A stretch of 64,000 bases of DNA from Polaribacter ponticola. Its GTDB lineage: Bacteria; Bacteroidota; Bacteroidia; Flavobacteriales; Flavobacteriaceae. Position 1 is the first letter of the stretch. The number at the start of each line of letters is the position of its first letter. The stretch is from contig NZ_JAOSLC020000003.1 in the NCBI RefSeq assembly GCF_026191475.2, positions 620,001-684,000 of the forward strand, in the 5' to 3' direction. Position numbers and translations under genes: made by a program. Of the stretch, positions 52,997 to 64,000 are shown in pieces. A model generated the notes under the pieces. That model was not told where the DNA came from. It did not search any database and saw only the letters and a list, made by a program, of their open reading frames with translations.

Positions 52997-53377
52997 ATGA
53001 AAAAAATAATAACTACAACTAAAGCTCCTGCTCCTATTGGACCATACAATCAAGCAGTTTTAAGTGGTAACACTTTATATACTTCTGGTCAAATTGCCTT
53101 AGACCCTAATACGGGTGAACTTATATTAGATTCTATCGAAATAGAAACTAAACAGGTAATGGAAAACATGAAAGAAGTTTTAGCAGCAGCAAAAATGACT
53201 TTTGAAAATGTAGTAAAAACATCAATCTTTATTTCTGACATGAATCAGTTTGCAGATATTAATAAAGTTTATGGCAGTTACTTTAACGAAGAAACTGCTC
53301 CTGCAAGAGAAACTGTAGAAGTTGCTAATTTACCTAAATTTGTTAACGTAGAAATTAGCATGATTGCTATTAAATAG
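52997..53377 (+). CDS. ridA: RidA family reactive imine deaminase
   Basis: RidA hydrolyses 2-aminoacrylate and related imines that leak from PLP enzymes. The 126-residue product has the family start [30 protein letters not shown] and the substrate-binding Arg in [13 protein letters not shown]. It has normal length and ends with [11 protein letters not shown]. It overlaps the restored end of mgsA on the opposite strand by eight bases. Confidence 0.95.
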   Translation: MKKIITTTKAPAPIGPYNQAVLSGNTLYTSGQIALDPNTGELILDSIEIETKQVMENMKEVLAAAKMTFENVVKTSIFISDMNQFADINKVYGSYFNEETAPARETVEVANLPKFVNVEISMIAIK

Positions 53378-53731
53378 CTCTCATTAATAAATCTGCAGTG
53401 GCAGGATTTGTAGCTAAAGGCACATTGTGTACATCGCAAATTCTTAATAACATAATAATATCGGGTTCATGAGGATGTTTTGCATGTGGATCTCTAAAAA
53501 CAAAACCATATTACATTTACGTTCTGCTACTCTACTAGCAATTTGAGCATCTCCTCCAATAGGTCCGGATAAAAATTTAGTAACAGTAAAGCCCGCTTTT
53601 TCTGCTTTAGCACCTGTTGTTCCTGTAGAAATTAATTGTATGTTTTTATTCTTTAAAGTAGCTTTGTGTTCATTTAAAAACTGAACCATTTCTGCTTTTT
53701 TGCCATCATGAGCAATAATTGCAATTTCCAT
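53370..53731 (-). CDS. mgsA: Methylglyoxal synthase (frameshifted)
   Basis: This enzyme turns dihydroxyacetone phosphate into methylglyoxal, a bypass of lower glycolysis. The restored product is 120 residues with [17 protein letters not shown], the phosphate-binding [17 protein letters not shown] (the catalytic Asp) and, after the break, [14 protein letters not shown] and [13 protein letters not shown]. One base is missing at about 53496-53505. It is 89 bases past gapA on the same strand but separated by a terminator. Confidence 0.9.
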
Positions 53732-53764
53732 AAATTATCTTTTAAAATTAAGTCTAAAAATAAT

Positions 53765-53798
53765 TAAAGCCTGATAGAACTTGTCCTATCAGGCTTTA
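53765..53798 (-). terminator. Terminator of the pfkA-gapA operon
   Basis: A perfect 13-base stem (arms TAAAGCCTGATAG and CTATCAGGCTTTA) with an 8-base loop lies directly after the gapA stop, followed on the minus strand by a T-rich tail (TTATTTTT). It separates gapA from mgsA. Confidence 0.8.
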
Positions 53799-53820
53799 TT
53801 ATTATGTTAAGATTATTTAA

Positions 53821-55823
<2,003 letters not shown>

Positions 55824-55875
55824 AAATATTGTGATGTAAAATTACTGATTTTAAGTGATTCAAAATAAAAAAACT

Positions 55876-55946
55876 ACGAAATCGTTATAGCGCTAAACCC
55901 CTAATTTTAAAAGAGAAATAGAAAAATAAGTTCGAAAACGTTTTCG
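55876..55946. promoter_or_regulatory. LacI-type operators upstream of pfkA-gapA
   Basis: CGAAAACGTTTTCG at 55933-55946 is a perfect 14-base palindrome with central CG, matching the susC-site core CGAAACCGTTTTCG in 13 of 14 positions. A second half-like copy, ACGAAATCGTT, occurs at 55876-55886. Both are in the 150-base gap between TamB and pfkA, in the pfkA promoter region. No clear -7 box was settled on. Confidence 0.65.
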
Positions 55947-55973
55947 TTATTTTTGGTATAAAAACAAAATCAA

Positions 55974-58900
55974 TTAATTCCCTTCAAAATTAATTAACTT
56001 CTTAGATTTAAGTTTTAATGTGTCTTTCTTTTTAGCTTTCTTAAGCTTCTTTTTCGGCTTCCTTTTTAAACCAATTTTAGAAAGTAAACCAGATAAATTA
56101 TTAAAATTTACTTGATAAGATAAACCTACGCCTTGAGTGTAACCTTCTTCTTCTGTAGAATACTGTATCTCGTTTTGTCTATTAAAAATGGTTCCTCTAA
56201 AGTTACCCTCTTTATTTAATAAAACTTCTATCTTAACCTCTCCAACCACACTAGACTGGGTTTGTGCTCCTACTGGAACACCTACTTTTCCGTTTATAAT
56301 AACTCGATCACTAACTTGAGTACTTACAGATAAATCTACTTGATTATCTATATTTAGCCTATCAATATCATTACCACTATCTCCCTGTTGATAATCTACC
56401 CCTAATTGAAACTTACTATCTGGGCTATTTAATAAACTAGAAAATGCTGCCGCAATTGCACTAGATGCAGTACCAGTTAGAGTATTATTAACATCAAAAT
56501 TTACTTTATCCGGATTTCTAAAAGTTCCAAATGCTAATAAAGAAATAAACTGAGTTGTTTTTTCATTTACGTTATTATCATTTAAAATAAATTCCAACTC
56601 ACTTGCTATAGTAGGATCAACATTTGTTAATTGAATATCTAATTCTTGCTTAGAACTAAATAACCCTCCTGTAATTCTTGTTACAAGGTCTATTTCTTCT
56701 TTTCTATTTGAATTAAAATTTTCCAATAAAACACCTGGGTTTGCTTTTGCTTTATAAACAGCAGTAACATCTAAATTAGCTTCATAAGGGTTACCATTCC
56801 AAGAAACAGTACCTCCTTTTTGAATTACAAAAGGTTTATTTATTATTCCACCATATTTAAAATCATACACTCCACTGCTTATGGTATAATCTCCAAACAT
56901 ATTAAATTTACTTCGAGTATCTATTCTAACTTGAAGATTACCAGATCCTCTACCGGTTAACTGACTTCCATTAACCTCATCAATTACCACTTGTGCTTCA
57001 GCTTCTTTAGTTACCTCTAAATCAATCTTTAAAGTCAATCCTTTTATAGCTTCTTCTGCTATTTCTCTTTGCCTATCTTCTACTAGAGTTTCATCAGATT
57101 TAAAATGAATTAATTTATAATTATCAACAGTTTCAATATCTTTTAAAGGAACTACAAATTTAGTTCCAGCATTTGTTTTTGCATTAATATCAATTGTCAA
57201 CTGGTCAGTTAAACCACTTATACTAACACTTCCGTCCATAAAAGCGGTTCCGTAATATTTAGCTTCTTCTGTATCTTTTGTATCTAATACTAATAAATTA
57301 TTAGTATCTATTTCTAAGTCTAAAAACCATTGATCAAAATTCTGATGAGATATATTTCCTAAAAACCTACCTTTTGTATTATGCTTAGTATCTCTTAATT
57401 TAATATCTTCTAATATAAACGATTGCTCTCTTAACGAAATTACAGATTCACCTTCAAAATCATAATCAACATTTAAGTATGGGAATTTTAATCCAGCATT
57501 TTTTAAACGTAAACTGCCTTCCATATCTGGATTCCCAAGAAAACCTTTTAAATTAAATATACCAGAAACACTTCCTCTTAAAGAAGAAATTACATCTTTT
57601 CCCAAAGGACTAAATGCTTCTAAGTTGTATTCTTCTAAAAAAACTTCCAAATCAATTAATGGTCTTCTTCGAGAAAAATCTAAAGCTCCTGTTGCTGCAA
57701 TACTTTTTACCTTTTCATTATTTATAGATAAGTCTACATTATATTTTTCATAAGAATTATCTCCAATAATATTTATAGACAAGTCTCCTTGTTTAAACTC
57801 ATTAACCTCAAAACCTTTAATTACTAAAACAGCTTCGGGACTATATATATTTGCTTTCTGTACAAAATCTAAATTACCAGATACTTTCCCTTTTAAATTT
57901 AAACTATCTATTTCTGGTAAAAAACTTTGGAGTTTTACTTTTGTAAAATCAGCCAGCAAAACTTTCTCAGTATCTCCTATTAAGTTACCTGTAAACTCTA
58001 CCTTTTGTTCTCCTGAAACTAATTTAAATTGACTAAATACGAATTCGTTGTTCTTTAAATCGAAAGTAATTTTATCTGCATTTTCATTTTCTGGATTGAT
58101 ATTCCAAGCAGTATCTTTTAAAACAAAAGTAGATTTCTCGAAACCTATAACCGATTTTTCTTCTGGATTAATTGTATAGAAAAAGTCTAAATTAAATTCT
58201 TCGTTCTTCTTCTTTCCTCCATTAAAAACCGATTTAAAATACAATGTATCATTTTGTGTTAAATTAAGTAGGTTTAATTTAGACACATTATAATACTTAG
58301 TATTTACTTCAGAAGCTGTAAGATGTGAGTTATAAAGTGGATTTTGATTATCTGTTCTTAACAAAATATCTTTAACTTCATTTCCATAAGCATCTACTCT
58401 AGGAGAAGAAAACGTAAGCTTTAATTGATTTTTATTCGATTTAATTTTTCCTTTAATTTTTGTGTTATCATCGATTGATACTTCAGGAAAAAACACATTT
58501 ACAATTTGATTGTACACCGTAAAATTAAAATCTAAAAACTGATTTGGTGCAACTTCAAAAGGCTTATAATTGGTATAAATACTACCTAATGCATTTTGGG
58601 CAACAGGCAATAACTCAGAAAATGTAAATTTTCCAGAAAAATAACCTTCTGCAATATCTTTAGAGACAACATCAATCTTTTTAATACTGTCTTTTACAGA
58701 AGAGGTTACTTTAAACTCTTTAAAACTGAACTCCTTTTTTTGATTGGTGTAAAAAACATTTTTAAAAGTAGCGTTTCCAACAATATCATCAAACGTGTTA
58801 CCTTCAATATCTATTTCAACATTTCCTTTTAGTTCTGCAATACTATCTCTTGTAAAAAGATTAGTTTTTTTAAGTTTAAGTAAACAATATCAGACTTAAA

Positions 58901-60384
58901 ATCGAATTTATTAACTGTAGTAGATAAATCTGCTAAACCATTAAATTTCATTTTAAAATTCTCGTCTTCAATATTTAATTCTCCATCAAACTTATTATTT
59001 TGATATTGACCATTAGCAGTAATATTTTTATAACTATATTTTTTAAATTGAAGCTCAGAAACACTACCAATAAAAGAAGTATTAATATTATCTAATTTAA
59101 AACCACTACCATTTACATCACCTTTTAAAGAGATTAGACCAAATAAAGGATCATTAAAAAAGACACCTATATCAAAATCATTTAACTCTATATCTCCAGT
59201 ATATTCTGCAAAATCGATATCATCTATACTTGTAATTTCCAAATCTGAAGTAGTAGACCCTATTTCTGAATCTACATTAACACTTGCCTGCATTTGGTCT
59301 GGTGTAACTTTTACTTTTCCTTTTAAAACGAACTTACCAAGTTTCTCGAATTCTGTAGGTAGAGACTTCCCTAAAACGTTAGGTAATATATTTTTTAACT
59401 CATTATATGTAGCAGTTAAGTTTTTTAAATCTCCATCAAAAACAAAACCTCTTTTGGTGTCTACCACATTTACAAAAGCTAAGTCTCCTTGAACTTTAAT
59501 TCCGTTTCTTGAAGACAAGTTTAACTTCTTTAAAACAAAATTATTTAATTTACCTTTTAAGCTTCCATTAAAATCTAATACATCATTACCACTTAATTCT
59601 CTATAAAAATTTTTAATATCTTTTACTGCTACTTTACTTTTTCTAAAATTTGCTTGAATGTTAACCCTATCATTAAAGTAAGCTAAATCTTCTCTTTTGT
59701 ATTTAAAAAAATATCTGCATTTATATCTGTTATTCTAGTTTGCAATTTTGTGTTTTTAAATACCATTGCTGTGGTAGAATAAGAAAAATCTGTTGTTAAA
59801 TTTGATACTTTTAAGCCATAATAATCTGTAAAATATAAACCTCTAATTTTGGTAGAAAAGTCTGGACCAACAATTGCTAAATCTTGTAAATTACCACCAG
59901 CATTATAAACAGCATAATTAACAGGTTCTTTTTTATTAGCATTAATTAATTTAAAATTAAGTTTATTTACATAAACATTAGAAGTTTTTAATACAAACGG
60001 ATTCGTTAAAGAATCTCTTGGCTTTCCATCATCAAAAGCATCAATAAAAACTGATAAATTATCGTTTTTTTCACCTTTGTAGGTTTTCATATAAAAATCT
60101 ACACCATCTAAAGATATATTTTTTAAAGTTACTTCATTCTCAATTATTCTTTTTGCGTTTAGTAATGAAGTGCTTAATTTTTGAACAAAAATTAAAGTAT
60201 CTTTATGATGATCTCTAATTTTTACTCCTTTTAACTTAACACTCCCCAAAAGAGAAAAATCTACTTTTTCAATGGTTAAATTTGTATTATAATCTTCATT
60301 AATAGTATTGGTTAAATAACTTCCAATTTTAGTTTGTACAACTGGTATAGAAAGTATAATACTAAGCAACAACAAAAAGAGCAC
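55974..60384 (-). CDS. tamB: TamB-like (DUF490) intermembrane transport protein (two frameshifts)
   Basis: TamB-type proteins bridge inner and outer membrane and move phospholipids. The restored product is about 1470 residues: an N-terminal anchor (FLLLLSIILSIPVVQTKIGS), a very long repetitive beta structure and the C-terminal DUF490 region with NFDVNNTLTGTASSAIAAAF, INGKVGVPVGAQ and KIEVLLNKEGNFRGTIFNRQ. Runs at 59695-59698 and 58865-58871 are each one base short. The GTG at 60384 is the only ordinary start; the frame is open to 60435 and encodes a basic KKIGRKILKW start that looks natural but has no ATG, GTG or TTG. tsaD is divergent. Confidence 0.87.
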
Positions 60385-60567
60385 AAAGTACCCTAGCCAT
60401 TTTAGTATTTTTCTCCCTATTTTTTTGATGATAATCTAATTTATAGTAGTTGTAATTTATTAACTAATGCAATCAAAAATGTTGCCATTTATTACAAATA
60501 ACGTGCAAATTTAACAAACATTTAAATTTCTATTCTTAAAAAGATGAAGCATAGATAAAATTATACT

Positions 60568-60575
60568 TAATTTTG
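60568..60575 (+). promoter_or_regulatory. Candidate -7 promoter box of tsaD
   Basis: TAATTTTG fits TAnnTTTG exactly and lies 20 bases before the tsaD ATG. No TTG is present at the expected -33 position, so this is a tentative call. Confidence 0.4.
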
Positions 60576-60595
60576 CATTAAAATAAGTTTTTTTG

Positions 60596-61621
60596 ATGGA
60601 TAAACCAGTATATATTTTAGGAATCGAATCTTCTTGTGACGATACAAGTGCATCAGTTATTTGCAATGCTAAAGTTTTAAGTAATGTTGTTGCAAACCAA
60701 GAAGTACACGCTAAATATGGTGGTGTGGTTCCAGAATTAGCTTCTAGAGCGCATCAACAAAATATTGTACCTGTTGTGCAACAAGCTTTAGAACAAGCAA
60801 ATATTACTAAAGATCAATTATCTGCAATCGCTTTTACAAAAGGTCCTGGTTTAATGGGTTCTTTATTAGTTGGTACTTCTTTTGCAAAGTCTTTGGCTAT
60901 GGGTTTACAAATTCCTTTAATTGATGTAAACCATATGCAAGGTCATATTTTAGCACATTTTATAGATGAAACCGATTGTAAAATTCCAACCTTTCCTTTT
61001 ATATGTTTAACCATTAGTGGCGGTCATACTCAAATAGTAAAAGTTTCTAATCATTTTGAAATGGAAATTTTAGGCGAAACTATTGATGATGCTGTTGGTG
61101 AAGCTTTTGATAAATCTGCTAAAATATTAGGTTTACCTTATCCTGGTGGACCTTTAATTGATAAACATGCTAAATTAGGAAACCCAAAAGCGTATAAATT
61201 TACCAAACCAAAAGTTGGCGATTTAGACTTTAGCTTTAGCGGATTAAAAACTGGTATTCTTTATTTTATTCAAAAACAAGAGCGAATGAATCCTAATTTT
61301 ATCAAGGAAAATTTAAATGATATTTGCGCGTCTATACAAGGTACCATTGTAGAAATTTTAATGGATAAATTAAAAAATGCTGTAAAACAAACGGGTATTA
61401 AAAACATTGCAATTGCTGGTGGAGTTTCAGCAAATTCTGAGATTAGAAGTAGATTGCTTTTAGCTGAAAAACATTTTGGATGGAACACTTATATTCCTAA
61501 ATTTGAATACACCACAGATAATGCTGCAATGATTGCAATTACAGGTTACTTAAAATATTTAAATAACGATTATGCAGATGTATCTGTTACTGCAAAAGCT
61601 CGTTTAAAAGTTACTGAATAA
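60596..61621 (+). CDS. tsaD: tRNA threonylcarbamoyladenosine transferase TsaD
   Basis: TsaD moves threonylcarbamoyl to adenosine 37 of ANN-decoding tRNAs. The 341-residue product starts at the ATG at 60596 (MDKPVYILGIESSCDDTSAS). It has the metal-binding HMQGHILAHF, the phosphate motif ISGGHTQ, FDKSAKILGLPYPGGP and the ATP-binding AIAGGVSANSEIR with DNAAMIAITGY. The sulfatase gene begins three bases after its stop. Confidence 0.96.
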   Translation: MDKPVYILGIESSCDDTSASVICNAKVLSNVVANQEVHAKYGGVVPELASRAHQQNIVPVVQQALEQANITKDQLSAIAFTKGPGLMGSLLVGTSFAKSLAMGLQIPLIDVNHMQGHILAHFIDETDCKIPTFPFICLTISGGHTQIVKVSNHFEMEILGETIDDAVGEAFDKSAKILGLPYPGGPLIDKHAKLGNPKAYKFTKPKVGDLDFSFSGLKTGILYFIQKQERMNPNFIKENLNDICASIQGTIVEILMDKLKNAVKQTGIKNIAIAGGVSANSEIRSRLLLAEKHFGWNTYIPKFEYTTDNAAMIAITGYLKYLNNDYADVSVTAKARLKVTE

Positions 61622-61624
61622 AAA

Positions 61625-63480
61625 ATGAAGGATTTTAAAAATAGACTTTTATTTAACATCCATTATTTTCTTTTTTGGGTTGGCTACTTTGTTTTTGCTC
61701 GTATATTTTTTCTTATTTATTATTTTAATAAAACACAAGAACTAGATTTTTATACCATTATTAATACATTTATTTATGGTTTACAATTAGATATTGCGTT
61801 TACTGGGTATTTAAGTGCAATTCCTTTTTTACTAATTATATTTTCTACGTTTATAAACCCAAAAGTGATTTTAAAAATTATAAAATGGTATACAATTCCA
61901 ATTATATTTTTTATTACTTTATTACTATTAATTGATGCTGGATTATACCATGCTTGGGGAGTTCGTTTAGATACTTCACTCCTACCGTATTTGAACACGC
62001 CAGAATTAATGGTTTCTTCTGCTTCTACTTTTCAGTTGATAACAGGCATATTTTCATGGATTATTATTTCTTTTATTTTCTTAAAATTATACAATAAAAT
62101 TCACCTTATAAACAGTAAAAAACTCAACTTTGGCGGTTGGTTAGAAATTCCGCTTTTTTTGGTGATGACAGCCGCTTTAATTATACCAATTAGAGGCGGA
62201 TTCCAAACAATACCTGTAAACCAAAGTAATGTTTATTTTTCTAGTAAAATGTTCGCAAATCATGCAGCAGTTAATTTTATCTGGAATTTCTTTAACACAA
62301 TTACACACAAAGAAAACGATACGAATCCTTATATCGCTTTTGATGATAATACTGCGTTAAACATCATCAATAAAACAAAAAATCAACTTTTAAAATCTGA
62401 TACAGATTCTATTTTAAATACTTCTAAACCTAATGTAATTTTAATTCTTTGGGAAAGTTTACCTGCAAAAATAGTTGGCTCTTTAGGTGGCGAACCCAAT
62501 GTAACACCTAATTTAAATAGACTTTCTAAAGAAGGAATATTGTTTACCAATTTTTATGCAAACGGAGACCGAACGGACAAAGGAATTCCTGCTGTTTTAA
62601 GTGGTTATTATCCGCAACCTATTAAGAGAATTATGAGAATGCCTAATAAAACTAGAAGTTTGCCAATGTTACCTAAAAAGATGATAGATTTAGGGTATAA
62701 AACTTCTTTTTATTATGGTGGCGATTTAAATTTTGGCAACATGAATACCTATTTACATAATGCAGGAATTACAGATTTTGTGGATGGTAGCGATTTTGAT
62801 AAAAGTGATTGGAACTCTAAATGGGGTGCTTATGACGATGTTTTTATGAAACGTTTCGCTAAAGATTTATCCGAAGAAAAGGAACAACCTTTTTTAAAAT
62901 TGCACTTACATTAACAAGTCATGAACCTTACGAAATAAAAGGAGAATACAAGTTTGGAAAAGATACAGAAGACAATCAATTTAGAAGCGCTCACTATTAT
63001 ACAGATAAAGTTATTGGCGATTTTATAGTTGCTGCCAAAAAACAAGAATGGTACAAAAACACCTTAATTGTTATTATGTCTGACCACGGACACAGTTCTC
63101 CTAAACACGAAGGGCCTTATTTTTCTCCTAAGAAATTTAGAATACCTATGCTGTGGTTAGGTGGCGCAGTTAATAAAAATAAAACTGAAATACACACAAT
63201 TGCTAGTCAAGTAGATTTCTCTTATACTTTATTAGATTTGCTAAAAGCAGATAACAGCGATTTTGTTTTTAGTAAACATCTTTTTAATACTTCAGATAAT
63301 CAATTTGCACATTATACATTTAACAAAGGTTTTGGAACACTTAATAAAGAGGGTGTATTTTTATACGATTACATTAGTAAAAAACCAATTTTAGAAACTG
63401 GTAAAAACACAAAAAAACTAGACTCTTTAGGAAAAGCAATTACTCAAAATTCTTATAATGATTTTTTAAGTAGAAAATAA
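61625..63480 (+). CDS. LTA-synthase-like membrane sulfatase/phosphoglycerol-transferase family protein (frameshifted)
   Basis: The restored product is 618 residues: five N-terminal membrane helices (to about 190), then an outside catalytic domain of the alkaline-phosphatase superfamily. This domain has PNVILILWESLPAK (metal Glu), NGDRTDKGIPAVLSGY (nucleophile Thr) and VIMSDHGHSSPKHEGP (metal Asp/His). The T run at 62890-62895 is one base short; adding one joins EQPFF to KIALTLTSHEPYEIKG. Bacteroidetes lack lipoteichoic acid, so the natural job is probably transfer of a phospho-group to a lipid or glycan. Substrate unknown. Confidence 0.88.
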
Positions 63481-63597
63481 TTTCGTTTGCTTCTAAACTA
63501 AAAAAAACAGAAATTCGCTATTGTTGAATACCTAACATCGAAACGTTATATATTCTTAGACACATTGCCTACAAGCTGAAAAAAAAACGAACGTAAA

Positions 63598-64000
63598 ATG
63601 AAAATTGAGTTTAATGAAGAACAAAAATTTACACAATGGTGGTTATGGCTGATTTTAATCGGAATCGGAATTTTACCGATTTTCGGAATTTATAAACAAT
63701 TTATTCTCGGAGAAAAATTTGGAGACAAACCAATGTCTGACTTCGGACTTATAATTTTCTGTGTTTTTATTTTTGGTTTAATAGCAATGTTTTGGTTTAT
63801 GCGACTGAAAACCGAAATTGACCAAAATGAAATCCGAATGATTTTCTTCCCTTTCGTTAAAAAACAAGTAAATTGGAATGAAATAAAATCCGCTGAAATA
63901 GTGAATTACGGATTTGTTGGAGGATGGGGAATTAGACCTTGGACAAAATACGGAACTGTATATAATATGAAAGGAAATAAAGGTTTAGCGATTGAGATTC
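63598..64000 (+). CDS. Hypothetical membrane protein, cut by window end
   Basis: The first 134 residues are visible, beginning MKIEFNEEQKFTQWWLWLIL. Two membrane helices (WLWLILIGIGILPIFGIY and LIIFCVFIFGLIAMFWFM) precede a soluble PH-like domain (LKTEIDQNEIRMIFFPFVKK, then VNWNEIKSAEIVNYGF). The frame is open to the window edge. Codon use is unlike the neighbours, with many GGA, ATC, TCC and CGA codons, which suggests recent arrival. The 117-base upstream gap is also less AT-rich. Confidence 0.75.
   Translation, partial: MKIEFNEEQKFTQWWLWLILIGIGILPIFGIYKQFILGEKFGDKPMSDFGLIIFCVFIFGLIAMFWFMRLKTEIDQNEIRMIFFPFVKKQVNWNEIKSAEIVNYGFVGGWGIRPWTKYGTVYNMKGNKGLAIEI

Noticed and set aside
60396..60420. 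ATG with an AGGGAG sequence upstream, near the TamB start
   Set aside because: It is in another frame and ends after 12 codons, whereas the TamB frame encodes a proper membrane anchor.
63534..63548. CGAAACGTT, similar to half a LacI operator
   Set aside because: It lacks the second half and lies in DNA that looks foreign; chance similarity is likely.

Overview
The window is low-GC DNA (roughly 30% by eye) and looks like a marine member of the Flavobacteriaceae, of Polaribacter/Tenacibaculum type. Supporting signs are SusC/SusD pairs, lipoproteins with a Cys lipobox, a type IX secretion tail on an amylase, Bacteroidetes-type promoters (TTG / TAnnTTTG), menaquinone genes, and a complete alpha-glucan utilisation locus beside the remains of an alginate locus. 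No tRNA, rRNA, CRISPR array, transposase or phage gene was seen.

Layout. 1-2191 (minus): lgt (cut by the window edge), yidD, cysS. 2293-4775 (minus): an ECF sigma factor, a small membrane protein and a coiled-coil exported protein, one overlapping operon. 4868-5935: meaB. 6013-30846: a divergent alpha-glucan locus around a LacI-type regulator. The minus arm carries a sugar permease, beta-phosphoglucomutase, maltose phosphorylase (GH65), a SusA-like GH13, a large esterase-GH31 fusion and two GH13 lipoproteins. The plus arm carries susC, susD, susE-like, susF-like and a secreted GH13 amylase. The implied pathway is: surface amylase and SusCDEF capture and import oligosaccharides, periplasmic GH13/GH31 enzymes trim them, the permease takes up maltose, the phosphorylase and phosphoglucomutase turn it into glucose plus glucose-6-phosphate, and glycolysis follows. 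pfkA-gapA near 54-56 kb carries an operator like the one in front of susC, which suggests joint control.

30889-31730: DMT-family permease. 31827-37725 (minus): alginate genes (SDR reductase, hexuronate-type MFS, FadR-type regulator, PL7 lyase, PKD lipoprotein, PL6 lyase). The PL6 3' end and the lipoprotein 5' end are both missing at one junction and there is no SusC/SusD pair, so a segment seems to have been lost. 37842-39325: three small genes. 39348-43862 (minus): menE, a CPBP protease, menC, an SRPBCC protein and menA. 43853-45850: two PH-domain membrane proteins. 45856-50178: two Fe-S proteins, an MlaD-like protein and a cell-wall amidase. 50267-53377: LptD-like protein and ridA. 53370-55823: mgsA, gapA, pfkA. 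55974-60384: TamB. 60596-63480: tsaD and an LTA-synthase-like sulfatase. 63598-end: a partial membrane protein with different codon choice.

A dominant feature is that 18 genes carry a total of 22 single-base indels, mostly in A/T runs and mostly missing one base. Correcting each one restores a full-length, conserved protein with length divisible by three. Because core genes such as lptD-like, tamB and menE are hit, uncorrected homopolymer sequencing errors are more likely than pseudogenes. I therefore give each such gene as one feature over its full restored span.
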